Source: Saccharospirillum sp039982735 (GTDB lineage: Bacteria > Pseudomonadota > Gammaproteobacteria > Pseudomonadales > Natronospirillaceae). From it: a stretch of 64,000 bases of DNA. A program made the position numbers and the translations under genes. The notes beneath the pieces were generated by a model. That model saw only the letters and a list, made by a program, of their open reading frames with translations. It ran no database searches and was not told where the DNA came from. The stretch lies in assembly GCF_039982735.1 (NCBI RefSeq), contig NZ_JBDWXV010000020.1, forward strand, positions 140,063-204,062. The letters are read 5' to 3'. Of the stretch, positions 34,752 through 43,315 are shown in pieces; position 1 is the first letter of the stretch; each line of letters starts with the position of its first letter.

Positions 34752-36053
34752 TTAGCGATTGGCACGCTCGAAACGACGCAGCTGGTCGTTGCCACGCGAA
34801 GTCGCTGTGTTCAGCGCTTCTTCAGCCGTTGCTTCGCCGTTCCAGACGGATTCGAGCGCTTCATCGATGATGCCGCGAATCTGCGGGAAGTTGCCGAGGC
34901 GCAGGCCACGTGAATTGGCCGTTGGCTCAACAGCGGTCATCTGGTTGATTGACGTATCGGTGCCCGGGTTTTCACGGTAGAAACCCTGTTCTTTCGTCAG
35001 CTCAATGGCTTCGTAGGTAACCGGCAGATAACCGGAGAACTGGTGCCAGTCGGCCTGAACTTCCGGCAATGACAGATAGTCGAAGAAGGCTGCAACCGCC
35101 TCGTAGTTGGCATCGTCATGGCCGCGCAGAGTCCACAGGGTGGCGCCACCGATGATGGTGTTCTGCGGAGTGTCGATGACCGATTCCCAGTACGGCAACT
35201 GGCTCACGCCGAATTCAAACTGGGCATTACGGTTGATACCGGCATAACCCGCGGAAGACTCTGTGAACATGCCGCATTCTTCACTGTAGAACTTGGCGGA
35301 GCCTTCGTTGGTGCGGCCCGAGTAGCTGAAAATGCCTTCCTGTTGCCATTCGCCCATTTGCTCGATGTGGGCAATCTGAACATCGGAGTTGAACACCAGC
35401 TCGGTGTTCAGGCCGCCGAAGCCATTGGCTTTAGTGGCAAAAGGCACGTTGTGGCGAGCCGACAGGTTTTCCAGGTGGATCCAGGATTGCCAGGCCGTGG
35501 TGAAGCCACAGTCGTAACCGGCTTCCAGCAGCTTGTTGCCGAACTCATCCATTTCTTCCCAGGTGCGCGGGCCGCGATCGGGCAGGCCTGCTTCTGCGAA
35601 CATGGCTTTGTTGTAGTACAGCACCGGCGTCGAGCTGTTGAACGGCATGGACAGCATGTTGCCATTTTCATCAGCGTAGTAGCCGGTAACACTGCTCAGA
35701 TAGTCTTCCTGATTAAAGCCGTCGCTCAGCTCATCCATCATTTGGTACATCGGGTAGATAGCGCCTTCAGCGGCCATCATGGTGGCGGTGCCGACTTCAT
35801 AAACCTGGACGATTTCTGGCTGTTCACCGGAACGGAAGGCCGCAATGGCGCCGGTCATGGTGTCGTTGTAGTTGCCACGGTAGGTGGCATTGACCACGTA
35901 ATTGGACTGGGAGCCGTTGAACTCAGCAACGATCTCATCGACTTTCTCACCCAGAGCGCCGCCCATGGCGTGCCAGAGTTCGATTTCAGTTTCGGCAAAA
36001 GCCTGGCTGGCGCCCAGAGCGCTGACCGCGAGGACTAGCAGTTTCTTGTTCAT
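34752..36053 (-). CDS. ugpB: sn-glycerol-3-phosphate ABC transporter substrate-binding protein
   Basis: 433 residues with signal peptide MNKKLLVLAVSALGASQAFA. The mature protein begins ETEIELWHAMGGALGEKVDEIV, a strong UgpB hallmark, followed by EFNGSQSNYVV, YRGNYNDTMTGAIAAF and QVYEVGTATMM. It binds sn-glycerol-3-phosphate or glycerophosphodiesters in the periplasm. First gene of the ugpBAECQ-deoR-HAD-nptA block, preceded by four TCGAACGA-like repeats. Confidence 0.95.
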   Translation of the reverse strand: MNKKLLVLAVSALGASQAFAETEIELWHAMGGALGEKVDEIVAEFNGSQSNYVVNATYRGNYNDTMTGAIAAFRSGEQPEIVQVYEVGTATMMAAEGAIYPMYQMMDELSDGFNQEDYLSSVTGYYADENGNMLSMPFNSSTPVLYYNKAMFAEAGLPDRGPRTWEEMDEFGNKLLEAGYDCGFTTAWQSWIHLENLSARHNVPFATKANGFGGLNTELVFNSDVQIAHIEQMGEWQQEGIFSYSGRTNEGSAKFYSEECGMFTESSAGYAGINRNAQFEFGVSQLPYWESVIDTPQNTIIGGATLWTLRGHDDANYEAVAAFFDYLSLPEVQADWHQFSGYLPVTYEAIELTKEQGFYRENPGTDTSINQMTAVEPTANSRGLRLGNFPQIRGIIDEALESVWNGEATAEEALNTATSRGNDQLRRFERANR

Positions 36054-36103
36054 CTGACGTTCTCACTCTTTTTAGTGTGACTTGAGTTTGTTGTTTCGGT
36101 TTT

Positions 36104-36252
36104 TCGAACGAGCATGGAAAATAGCATCGAACGAAAATAATTGACAAGCGAAATCGACAATACAGACAAAAAATGACAGTTTTATGATCGTTTGAGATTT
36201 ATTTTCATCGCTTTATACATCTTGTGGTTCGAACGAACATACCAACGAAAAT
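36104..36252. promoter_or_regulatory. GlpR/DeoR-type operator repeats upstream of ugpB
   Basis: Four direct repeats of the form TCGAACGA(G/A)(C/A)AT lie in the ugpB-sbcD divergent region: 36104-36115, 36127-36138, 36229-36240, and a weaker one at 36242-36252. They contain the CGAACAT-like half-site known from GlpR operators (ATGTTCG on the other strand). The DeoR-family regulator encoded in the same operon is the natural candidate. Spacings of 23, 102 and 13 bp between starts would allow looping. Confidence 0.65.
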
Positions 36253-36342
36253 GCCCTGTTCCGTTTGAACTTCGTGCAGGGACGGGTTTAATCCGCTCAC
36301 GAGACCGGCTAAGGTTGGCGACCCGAATCCGGAACCGACGCA

Positions 36343-37488
36343 ATGAAGCTGCTGCACACCTCCGACTGGCACCTGGGCCGACAATTTCACAACCAGTCAC
36401 TGCTGGCCGATCAGGCCGGGGTGCTCGATCAGGTCATCGATTATGTAGAAGCGGAACAGATCGACGTCGTGCTGATTTCCGGCGACATTTACGACCGGTC
36501 AGTCCCCCCGGCCGAAGCCGTCACCCTGCTCAATCAGACCTTGCGTAGGCTCTGCGTCGACCTGGCGGTGCCGGTGATCATGATCAGTGGCAATCACGAC
36601 AGCCCCGAGCGCCTGGGCTTCGGCGCCGGGCTGATGCAAGGTGCCGGCCTGCACATTCTCAGCGACCTGGCGCAGGTGGATACGCCCGTCATCATTCCCC
36701 ACGCCGAGGGCGACGTGGCGTTTTATGGCATTCCCTATTGCCAGCCGGAGCATGTTCGGTCTGTCTTCGACGAAAATGTACGCAGCTTCGACGAGGCCCA
36801 TACGTTTCTGGTTGAGCGCATCAAAGCGGCGTTTCAGCCGGGCCAGCGACGGGTGCTGCTATCGCACTGTTTTGTTAGCGGCGCCGAGGAAAGTGATTCG
36901 GAGCGGCCGCTGTCACTGGGCGGTGCCGATACCGTTCGCTGGCAACCGATGCGCGAGTTCGACTACGTTGCGCTCGGCCATCTGCACGCGCCCCAGTTCC
37001 GGGGCGAAGCTCACATTCGGTATTCCGGCTCACTGATGAAGTACAGCTTTTCGGAAGTGACGCAGAAGAAAGGCGTCACCCGGGTAGAGCTGCCAGCACA
37101 GGGTCAGGCAACCGTCACGGCCCTGCCACTCACACCAGAGCGGGACCTGCGTATCGTAGAAGGCGAGTTCGATACCCTGATGGCCGGGGGCAAAGATGAC
37201 CCTCGCAACGACGACTACCTGCTGGTGCGCCTCACTGATACTCGCGCCATACTCGATACCCTGAGCCAGTTGCGCCAGGTTTATCCCCATGTGCTGCATT
37301 TGGAAAAACCGGGCCTGGCGCCCGACCGCCCGGCGCAGCTGGCCTCCCGCGAGCAACTGAAGCGCACCGAATTGGAACTGTTCGCCGATTTCTTTGAACA
37401 AACCCAGGGCGAAGCCCTGAACGACGCCCAGCGTGAGGCGCTAAAAACCGTCATTCAATCGGTGCACCAGAGCGAGGGCCAGGCATGA
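36343..37488 (+). CDS. sbcD: DNA double-strand exonuclease subunit SbcD
   Basis: 381 residues of the Mre11/SbcD phosphoesterase family: HTSDWHLGR, SGDIYDR, MISGNHDSPERL, LLSHCFVSG and LGHLHAPQ give the five metal-binding motifs in order. The nuclease subunit of SbcCD cleaves hairpins and long palindromes. Its stop overlaps the sbcC start by four bases. It diverges from ugpB. Confidence 0.95.
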   Translation: MKLLHTSDWHLGRQFHNQSLLADQAGVLDQVIDYVEAEQIDVVLISGDIYDRSVPPAEAVTLLNQTLRRLCVDLAVPVIMISGNHDSPERLGFGAGLMQGAGLHILSDLAQVDTPVIIPHAEGDVAFYGIPYCQPEHVRSVFDENVRSFDEAHTFLVERIKAAFQPGQRRVLLSHCFVSGAEESDSERPLSLGGADTVRWQPMREFDYVALGHLHAPQFRGEAHIRYSGSLMKYSFSEVTQKKGVTRVELPAQGQATVTALPLTPERDLRIVEGEFDTLMAGGKDDPRNDDYLLVRLTDTRAILDTLSQLRQVYPHVLHLEKPGLAPDRPAQLASREQLKRTELELFADFFEQTQGEALNDAQREALKTVIQSVHQSEGQA

Positions 37489-40400
37489 AGCCGCAGCGTC
37501 TCAGCATCAGCGCCTTTGGCCCCTTCGCCGGCGAGGAAGTGGTCGACTTCACCCGCTTTGGCGAATCGGCCCTTTTTCTGATCAACGGCCCAACCGGTGC
37601 CGGTAAAAGCAGCCTGCTCGATGCCATTTGCTTCGCCCTCTATGGCGTGACCACCGGCGGCGAACGCGAAGCCGCCAGCATGCGCTCCGACCAGGCACCG
37701 GATGACCTGGACACCTGCATAGTGTTTGACTTTCAACTCGGGGATACCCTCTACCGGATCGAGCGCACGCCCATCCAGCAAGTCGCCAAGAAACGCGGCG
37801 AAGGCGTCACTACTCGCCAGGCCGATGCCAAACTGTGGCGCATGCCCCCGGCTTTGCTACCGACATCGTTTGAAGAGCAACAAGCCGACTTGTTGCCGTT
37901 AAAAGGCATTCGCGAGATCAACGACGAGATTCAAACCCTGACCGGCCTGAACGCCGACCAGTTTCGCCAGGTGATGGTGCTGCCCCAGGGTAAGTTCCGC
38001 GAACTGCTGTTAGCCTCGTCGAACGACCGCGAAGCCATTTTCAGTCAGCTGTTTCAGACGCACACCTTCAAAGCCATTGAAGACCGGCTGAAAGAGCAGG
38101 CGGCCGAGATCCGCAACCAGCGCGATAAGCTGACCGAACGCCTGGCCGGGCATCTCGATTCGGCAGGCGTGGAGACGGCCGAAGCGCTGGATGAACGCCT
38201 GGCAGAACTTGCGCCGGCAGTGGACGCCGCACGCACCAAACAGGCCGAGGCGCTCAAGGCGGAAGCCAACGCCCGGCGCGCGCACGAAGACAGCCAGGCA
38301 TTGCAACAGCAGTTTGAGCAACTGGCCAAAGACCAGGCGGCCCGACGCGACTGGGAAACCCAGGCCAAGGCGATCACAGAGAAAGAAGCCCTGATCAGCG
38401 CAGCCCGACAGGCGGAAAAACTGGGTCCGGTCTGGGAGCGTCAGCAGCAGAGCCAGCGTAACGAGGCCAAAGAGCAGCAAACGCTGGTGCAACTGACGCA
38501 GTCAGTCACCGACCTGGAACAGCAAAAACCGGCCATCGACGCCGAACTCGCCGCCGCCAGAGACGCCCACGCCGGGGTCGATGCACTGAAATCGGAACAG
38601 GATACCCTGACCCGGCTGCGCAGCCAGAGCGAGCAATTGCGGGAGGGCCAAGCACGCCTTGCTCGCTCCCGTTCAACCGTTGAACAGTTCGACAAAGACG
38701 CCCGGGCCCGCAGCGAACAGAAAACCGGCCTGAACGCTCAGCTACAAAGCCTGGAGCGCCAGATCGCGGAATCCGGTGATCTTTCTGCCGAGCAGTTGCG
38801 TTTGCAGCATCTGCTGGAGCGGCTGACCCGACTGGGTAAGCTGAAACGCCGCTGGGTCGAGCTGGATGTAACGGCGACCAAACAGCACGCCGAGGCCGAC
38901 CGCTGCCAACAGGAACTGACCCGCGCCGAAGCCAGCGCCGACGCCCTGAGAACCGAGGCGCTGAAGCAGGAGCAGGCCTGGCATTTGGGCCAGGCGGCTC
39001 AGTTGGCGGCTCAGTTAAACGAAGGGGAACCGTGCCCGGTGTGCGGCAGCGAAGCCCACCCACACCCGGCGCAAGCCGATGCCGAACCGGTTAGCCGGGA
39101 ACAGGTTGCCCAGGCGCGCACTGCACTGGAAACTCAGTTGGCCGCCGTCAGCAAGGCCCAGCAAGCCCGAGACCGGGCCCGCCACAGCGCTGAAGAGGCA
39201 AGCCAGCAAGCACAGCGGTTGCGGGAAGATCTGGAAGAGTACGCCGACCGGTCGATGGAAGACCTGGAGCAGGACTACAAAACCAACCAGCGTACCCGTC
39301 AAACACTGCAACAACAGGCCGAGGCACTGGCAAGCGCCAAAACCCAACTGGACAGTACCCGCCAGAATATCAGCCAGATCGACCAGCAAGACGCCGAAGC
39401 CAGGCCATTGCGCGAGCAAGCCGTGAGCGAAAAAGCCGCCGCAGAGCAGGCGGTCGACAGCCTCGAACAAGCCATTCCCGAAGCCTACCGCGAAGCGGGC
39501 GCACTGGAAGCCCGGCTGGGCGACGTTGTCCGGCACATCGAACAGATCAGCCAGCGTTGGGAGCAGGCTCAGCAACAGCAAAACCGTTTCAGTGAGACAC
39601 TCACCGCAGCCAAGGCACGGGTTGCGGACCAGACCAATCGGTTGGCAGAGGCCAGGCAGGGCCTGGAAGAGGCTGCCAAGCGCTGGCAGTCCGCACTGGA
39701 AGACAGCCCTTTCGACACGGAAGCCGACTTCACCCGGGCACGCCACGACGAAGCCGAACTTGAGCAATGGCAACGCCAGATCGACGAGCATCGCCAGGCC
39801 GGTGAAAAGCTCAAATGGTCCATTCAGCAGCAGGAAACGGCACTGGCCGATAAAACCAGACCAGACCTGGCGCAGCTGGAAACCGACTGGAAACAGACCC
39901 AGGCCGCCCTGGAAACCGCCAGCCGCCATTACGATGAACAGCAAGCCCTGCTAAAAGCCGCCACCGACGTTAAAAAACGCATGGCCGAAACCCTGCAGAA
40001 AATCAAACAGCTGGAAGCCGACTACGGCGTAACCGGCACTCTGGCCGAAGTTGCCAGCGGCAAAAATGGCCAGCGCATCAGTTTGCAGCGGTTTGTACTC
40101 AGCGTATTGCTCGATGACGTACTGATCGAAGCCAGCCACCGGCTGACCACCATGAGCAAGGGCCGCTACCAGCTGCTGCGCCGTCAAGACAGAACCAAGG
40201 GCAACGTGGCCTCCGGGCTGGATCTGGATGTCGAAGACGCCTATACCGGGAAATCCCGTCCGGTGAGTACCCTGTCGGGCGGGGAAAGTTTTATGGCTGC
40301 GTTGGCACTGGCGCTGGGGCTGTCGGACGTAGTACAGGCCTATGCGGGCGGGATTCGGCTGGATGCTTTGTTCATCGATGAAGGCTTTGGCTCATTGGAC

Positions 40401-40565
40401 CCCGATTCATTGGATCTGGCCATCGAAACCCTGATGGAGCTGCGCGCTAACGGCCGCAGTGTGGGCATAATTTCGCATGTATCGGAACTGAAGGAGCAGA
40501 TACCGCAGCGTATAGATGTGCGGCCTTCTCAGGCTGGCAGTCGGATAGAGATTATTTCGAACTGA
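37485..40565 (+). CDS. sbcC: DNA double-strand exonuclease ATPase subunit SbcC
   Basis: 1026 residues of the Rad50/SbcC type. Walker A GPTGAGKSSLLDAI is near residue 35. Long coiled coils fold back at the zinc hook GEPCPVCGSEAHP near residue 520. Signature TLSGGESFMAAL and Walker B LDALFIDEGFGSLDPDS are near the C-terminus. With SbcD it processes hairpin DNA. A palindrome-rich repeat element follows immediately downstream. Confidence 0.95.
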   Translation: MKPQRLSISAFGPFAGEEVVDFTRFGESALFLINGPTGAGKSSLLDAICFALYGVTTGGEREAASMRSDQAPDDLDTCIVFDFQLGDTLYRIERTPIQQVAKKRGEGVTTRQADAKLWRMPPALLPTSFEEQQADLLPLKGIREINDEIQTLTGLNADQFRQVMVLPQGKFRELLLASSNDREAIFSQLFQTHTFKAIEDRLKEQAAEIRNQRDKLTERLAGHLDSAGVETAEALDERLAELAPAVDAARTKQAEALKAEANARRAHEDSQALQQQFEQLAKDQAARRDWETQAKAITEKEALISAARQAEKLGPVWERQQQSQRNEAKEQQTLVQLTQSVTDLEQQKPAIDAELAAARDAHAGVDALKSEQDTLTRLRSQSEQLREGQARLARSRSTVEQFDKDARARSEQKTGLNAQLQSLERQIAESGDLSAEQLRLQHLLERLTRLGKLKRRWVELDVTATKQHAEADRCQQELTRAEASADALRTEALKQEQAWHLGQAAQLAAQLNEGEPCPVCGSEAHPHPAQADAEPVSREQVAQARTALETQLAAVSKAQQARDRARHSAEEASQQAQRLREDLEEYADRSMEDLEQDYKTNQRTRQTLQQQAEALASAKTQLDSTRQNISQIDQQDAEARPLREQAVSEKAAAEQAVDSLEQAIPEAYREAGALEARLGDVVRHIEQISQRWEQAQQQQNRFSETLTAAKARVADQTNRLAEARQGLEEAAKRWQSALEDSPFDTEADFTRARHDEAELEQWQRQIDEHRQAGEKLKWSIQQQETALADKTRPDLAQLETDWKQTQAALETASRHYDEQQALLKAATDVKKRMAETLQKIKQLEADYGVTGTLAEVASGKNGQRISLQRFVLSVLLDDVLIEASHRLTTMSKGRYQLLRRQDRTKGNVASGLDLDVEDAYTGKSRPVSTLSGGESFMAALALALGLSDVVQAYAGGIRLDALFIDEGFGSLDPDSLDLAIETLMELRANGRSVGIISHVSELKEQIPQRIDVRPSQAGSRIEIISN

Positions 40566-40599
40566 CTTTCGAATTAAATGGTGTCTGCTGAGAAGACGA

Positions 40600-40712
40600 G
40601 CGGCGGCTTCCGGGTGAGCCCCTGTGGGGTAGTCCACAACAGGGATGTTGTGGCCTAGGCCCCATGGATGGGTTCACGCCGACCCCACAGGGGCTTACCC
40701 GGTGGCCGCCGC
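40600..40712 (+). repeat. Structured three-way-junction repeat, copy 2
   Basis: Outer stem 40610-40629 with 40683-40702 (20 positions, one G-T), extended by GCGGCGGC/GCCGCCGC at 40600-40607 and 40705-40712. P2 is CCACAACA/TGTTGTGG and P3 contains CCCA/TGGG. Compared with copy 1, several stem bases differ on both strands so that pairing is kept, while TAGTCC, GGCCTAGG and ACGCCGACCCC are unchanged. It lies between the converging ends of sbcC and a chemoreceptor gene. Confidence 0.85.
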
Positions 40713-40745
40713 GGACCATTGGCACAAATCCAAATTCAACAGTGG

Positions 40746-42368
40746 TTAGACCTTAAACCGCGACACCACCTGGTTCAGGCCTTCGGCCAACCGCGCCAGC
40801 TCTTTGCTGGAGGTTAGGGTTTCATCTGCACCGGTCGCGTTCTGCACAGCGATGTCGCGGATGGAGACCAGATTCCGGTCGACCTCACGCGCCACCTGAG
40901 CCTGCTCTTCAGCGGCACTGGCTGAGGCCGTGTTGCGCTCGTTGATCTTCTCGATCAGCGCGGCAATGGCTTGCAGGGCATCGCCCGCATCGCGCCCGGC
41001 TTCCAGCGTATTGGTAGCGCTGGTGTTGCTGTCGCGCATGGCGGTCACCGCCTGGTCGGTACCGGTTTCAACCGCATCGATGATGGTTTCAATTTCCTTG
41101 GTGGAATCGGCTGTGCGACTCGCCAGCGCCCGCACTTCATCGGCCACCACCGCAAAACCACGACCGGCTTCGCCGGCCCGGGCCGCTTCAATGGCCGCGT
41201 TCAGCGCCAGCAAATTGGTTTGTTCGGCAATACCGCGAATCACGTCCAGCACCGAACCGACGTCTGACACCTTCGACGCCAGGGCTTCCATGTTACTGGC
41301 GGTATCGCCAATGGCTTTGGCCAACCGCTCAATAGCCGCGACGGTGCCGCTGACTTTTTCCAGGCCAAGCCGCGTCTGGCTCTCAGCCTCGTGAGATTCC
41401 TCGGCGGTGCCGGTTGCGTTGCTGGCCACTTCTTCAATAGCCGCCGTCAGTTCGTTCACCGCTGTGGCTGCCTGTTCAATTTCTTCATTCTGGCGACGCA
41501 GGTTCTTCGTGCTGTCGTCGGTAACGGCACTGAGCTCCTCGGAAGAGGAGGCCAGCTGTTCTGAACTGGAACTGATTTGGGCCAATGTTTCGCGCAGCGC
41601 GCCTTGCATGCGCGACATCGCCGTGACCAGCTGGCTGACTTCATCTTTCCCGCTGTTGCTGACCGCTGTAGTCAGGTCGTTGTCGGCAATGGCATCGGCC
41701 AGATCGACCGCTGAACGAAGCGGGCCTGTGATGCTGCGCGTCAGCACCAGTGCTGAAAGCCCGAGCAGTACCACCAGAATGACTACGGCTGAACCAATGG
41801 TGATCAGCGCTTGGTTGTAAACCCGGTCGGCTTCAACGGAGGCGGCTTCAACCCGGCCTTCTTCGACTGTAATCAGCCCCCGAATAATGCCGCTGAGCGC
41901 AGACCCGGCGGGTGCCATTTCGTCGTTACGCAGGTCGGCCACCATGGCGAACTGGCGGTCATCGATGTGTTCGTAAAGCTGAGCCGCCATTGCCAGGTAC
42001 TCGGCCTCGGCGGCTTCGTATTCCTCAAAGGCGGCCCTGTCGGCTGGGTTATCGATCAGTTCCAGGTAACGCTGTTTGGCGACGGCCATTGCTTCAAGCG
42101 CCGATGTTGCCGCGTCTCTAAACTCCTGCTGACGTGATCCCATCAAGTTGGTGACAACGTTGCCCAGGTTCACTCTAAGCCGCAATAACTCACTGTTCAT
42201 ATCACCCAGCAATATTTGCTTGGGCACCAGCACTTCATCGATTTCTTCGATTTGCTGGTTCAGGCTATTTAATTGCAACAGACTGAAGGCACCCAGAATA
42301 ACGAACAACACAGCAGCCAACACAAAAGTCAGCGTAAGTCGAAGGCCAATAGACAGGCGTCGAATCAT
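40746..42368 (-). CDS. Methyl-accepting chemotaxis protein (4-helix-bundle ligand domain)
   Basis: 540 residues. TM1 is at about 8-30 (LRLTLTFVLAAVLFVILGAF), a roughly 155-residue helical periplasmic 4HB sensor domain follows, TM2 is near 190-210, then HAMP (LTRSITGPLRSAVDLADAIADNDL). The cytoplasmic signalling domain carries the hairpin tip AGEAGRGFAVVADEVRALA. No C-terminal CheR pentapeptide is seen. It transmits chemoattractant signals to CheA/CheW; the ligand is unknown. Confidence 0.93.
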   Translation of the reverse strand: MIRRLSIGLRLTLTFVLAAVLFVILGAFSLLQLNSLNQQIEEIDEVLVPKQILLGDMNSELLRLRVNLGNVVTNLMGSRQQEFRDAATSALEAMAVAKQRYLELIDNPADRAAFEEYEAAEAEYLAMAAQLYEHIDDRQFAMVADLRNDEMAPAGSALSGIIRGLITVEEGRVEAASVEADRVYNQALITIGSAVVILVVLLGLSALVLTRSITGPLRSAVDLADAIADNDLTTAVSNSGKDEVSQLVTAMSRMQGALRETLAQISSSSEQLASSSEELSAVTDDSTKNLRRQNEEIEQAATAVNELTAAIEEVASNATGTAEESHEAESQTRLGLEKVSGTVAAIERLAKAIGDTASNMEALASKVSDVGSVLDVIRGIAEQTNLLALNAAIEAARAGEAGRGFAVVADEVRALASRTADSTKEIETIIDAVETGTDQAVTAMRDSNTSATNTLEAGRDAGDALQAIAALIEKINERNTASASAAEEQAQVAREVDRNLVSIRDIAVQNATGADETLTSSKELARLAEGLNQVVSRFKV

Positions 42369-42509
42369 GGTCGGGCTCCAGTTGCGCAGCGAAGCGGAGG
42401 GAATCGGGAGTGAGGCCCCGAATCATTATTGATAGTATTGGACGTTAGCGGCCACCGTTCCAGTTTCTTTATGGTTCAGTGGTGCAGGGAGAACAAACGG
42501 CTACGCCGT

Positions 42510-42546
42510 CCCCTCTCTCTAACTCACTCCCCGGCGGGGCGAGAGG
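42510..42546 (-). repeat. Degenerate REP-like repeat, inverted partner
   Basis: Read on the minus strand this is CCTCTCGCCCCGCCGGGGAG followed by TGAGTTAGAGAGAGGGG, a decayed form of the common palindromic CTCTCCC...GGGAGAG-tail element. It faces the better copy at 42604-42642 in opposite orientation, the geometry of a REPIN. Confidence 0.6.
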
Positions 42547-42603
42547 ACTGGAAAGTGAGGTGTCGTTAGCGATAGACACAGGTCGTTTTCAACCAGCGAA
42601 CAG

Positions 42604-42642
42604 CTCCCTCTCCCGTCCCACGGGAGAGGGCCGGGGAGAGGG
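42604..42642 (+). repeat. REP-like repeat CTCCCTCTCCC...GGGAGAGGG
   Basis: Hairpin CCCTCTCCCG/CGGGAGAGGG with a short loop, then the tail CCGGGGAGAGGG. A near-identical copy lies at 49888-49927, so it is a dispersed repeat. Similar elements are frequent between genes in Pseudomonas and Xanthomonas. Confidence 0.8.
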
Positions 42643-42663
42643 TTCTCTTCTCTTTGTTACAAA

Positions 42664-43038
42664 TCAGGCAGCGTCGATATCGCGAGCGGGGGCGGCGTCG
42701 GTTTCAGTCTGTTCCGGGGTATCAGGTGTTGAGCTGGTTTCAACCTCGCCTTTGGCCGCTTTCTCGGCGGTTATCCGCAAGGCTTCCAGCTCTTCACGCA
42801 GCTTGGCTTCTTCCAGTTTCAGGTCTTCTGCTTTGGACTGGTCTTTCTCGACCGTTTTCAGAATGTTGATGGCTTCGGTGATGTCACCGGCTTCAATGCG
42901 GGCAATGGCATCGGCCTTGCGTTCTTCCAGAGACTCCACCTCAAGCAGCTTTTCCAGCACTTTATCGAGTTTGTTGTTCAGCTTCTGGATGTCTTTGCCG
43001 GTGTTTTCCAAGGTTTTTCCTATCAGTTGATAATCCAA
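42664..43038 (-). CDS. Small coiled-coil protein of unknown function
   Basis: Charged, helical protein of about 125 residues. The proposed start is the TTG at 43038 with GGGAG seven bases upstream; a GTG at 43083 would add 15 residues with no good site. After the N-terminal DYQLIGKTLENTG there are heptad-like stretches (IQKLNNKLDKVLEKLLEVES; QSKAEDLKLEEAKLREELEAL) and a low-complexity acidic tail rich in Thr, Glu and Ala. No signal peptide or membrane segment. I do not recognise the family; a structural or scaffold role is possible. Confidence 0.55.
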   Translation of the reverse strand: MDYQLIGKTLENTGKDIQKLNNKLDKVLEKLLEVESLEERKADAIARIEAGDITEAINILKTVEKDQSKAEDLKLEEAKLREELEALRITAEKAAKGEVETSSTPDTPEQTETDAAPARDIDAA

Positions 43039-43232
43039 GGTACTGCTCCCATGAGTCGCCGCCCGCCGGGCCGCGATCGGCACCGGTCGTTGCAGGCGGG
43101 TTTGTCAAATCAATGACTGGATATTAATACAGTAGTTGGCCAGTAGCAATGCGTGTATCCCCGTTGCGCTCAGACACCGTAAAGTGTCGCAACTGGACAA
43201 TTGAAAGACCGGCCAGGGGGTAAAGTTGGTTG

Positions 43233-43277
43233 GGAGCCTCTGAATAGTTTCCCTCCGGAGAGTTATTCAGAGGCTCC
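43233..43277 (+). promoter_or_regulatory. Long hairpin in the fdhA upstream region
   Basis: Perfect 14-bp inverted repeat GGAGCCTCTGAATA/TATTCAGAGGCTCC around a 17-base loop that itself contains the palindrome CTCCGGAG. It ends 38 bp before the fdhA ATG. No T-run follows on the plus strand, so a terminator for upstream plus-strand transcripts is unlikely. It could be an operator-scale palindrome or a leader-RNA structure affecting fdhA expression. Confidence 0.55.
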
Positions 43278-43315
43278 AGACGTTCCCAATCCCTCACAAC
43301 AAAAAGGAACACGCC

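Larger units (their letters stand above)
42369..42663. other. Intergenic region with a REPIN-like pair
   Basis: 295 bp between the chemoreceptor gene start and the end of the small coiled-coil gene. Apart from the two inverted G/C-rich repeats at 42510-42546 and 42604-42642 I see no gene. Confidence 0.5.

Noticed and set aside
35118..36038. 306-codon open frame antisense to ugpB
   Set aside because: UgpB is a full-length match with signal peptide; the opposite frame has no family features.
36141..36170. TTGACA at 36141 as a sigma-70 promoter toward sbcD
   Set aside because: No acceptable -10 element at 16-18 bp spacing.
39015..39944. 309-codon open frame antisense to sbcC
   Set aside because: Leu/Phe/Gly-rich translation of the reverse of coiled-coil codons (Gln, Glu, Ala). 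SbcC is certain on the other strand.
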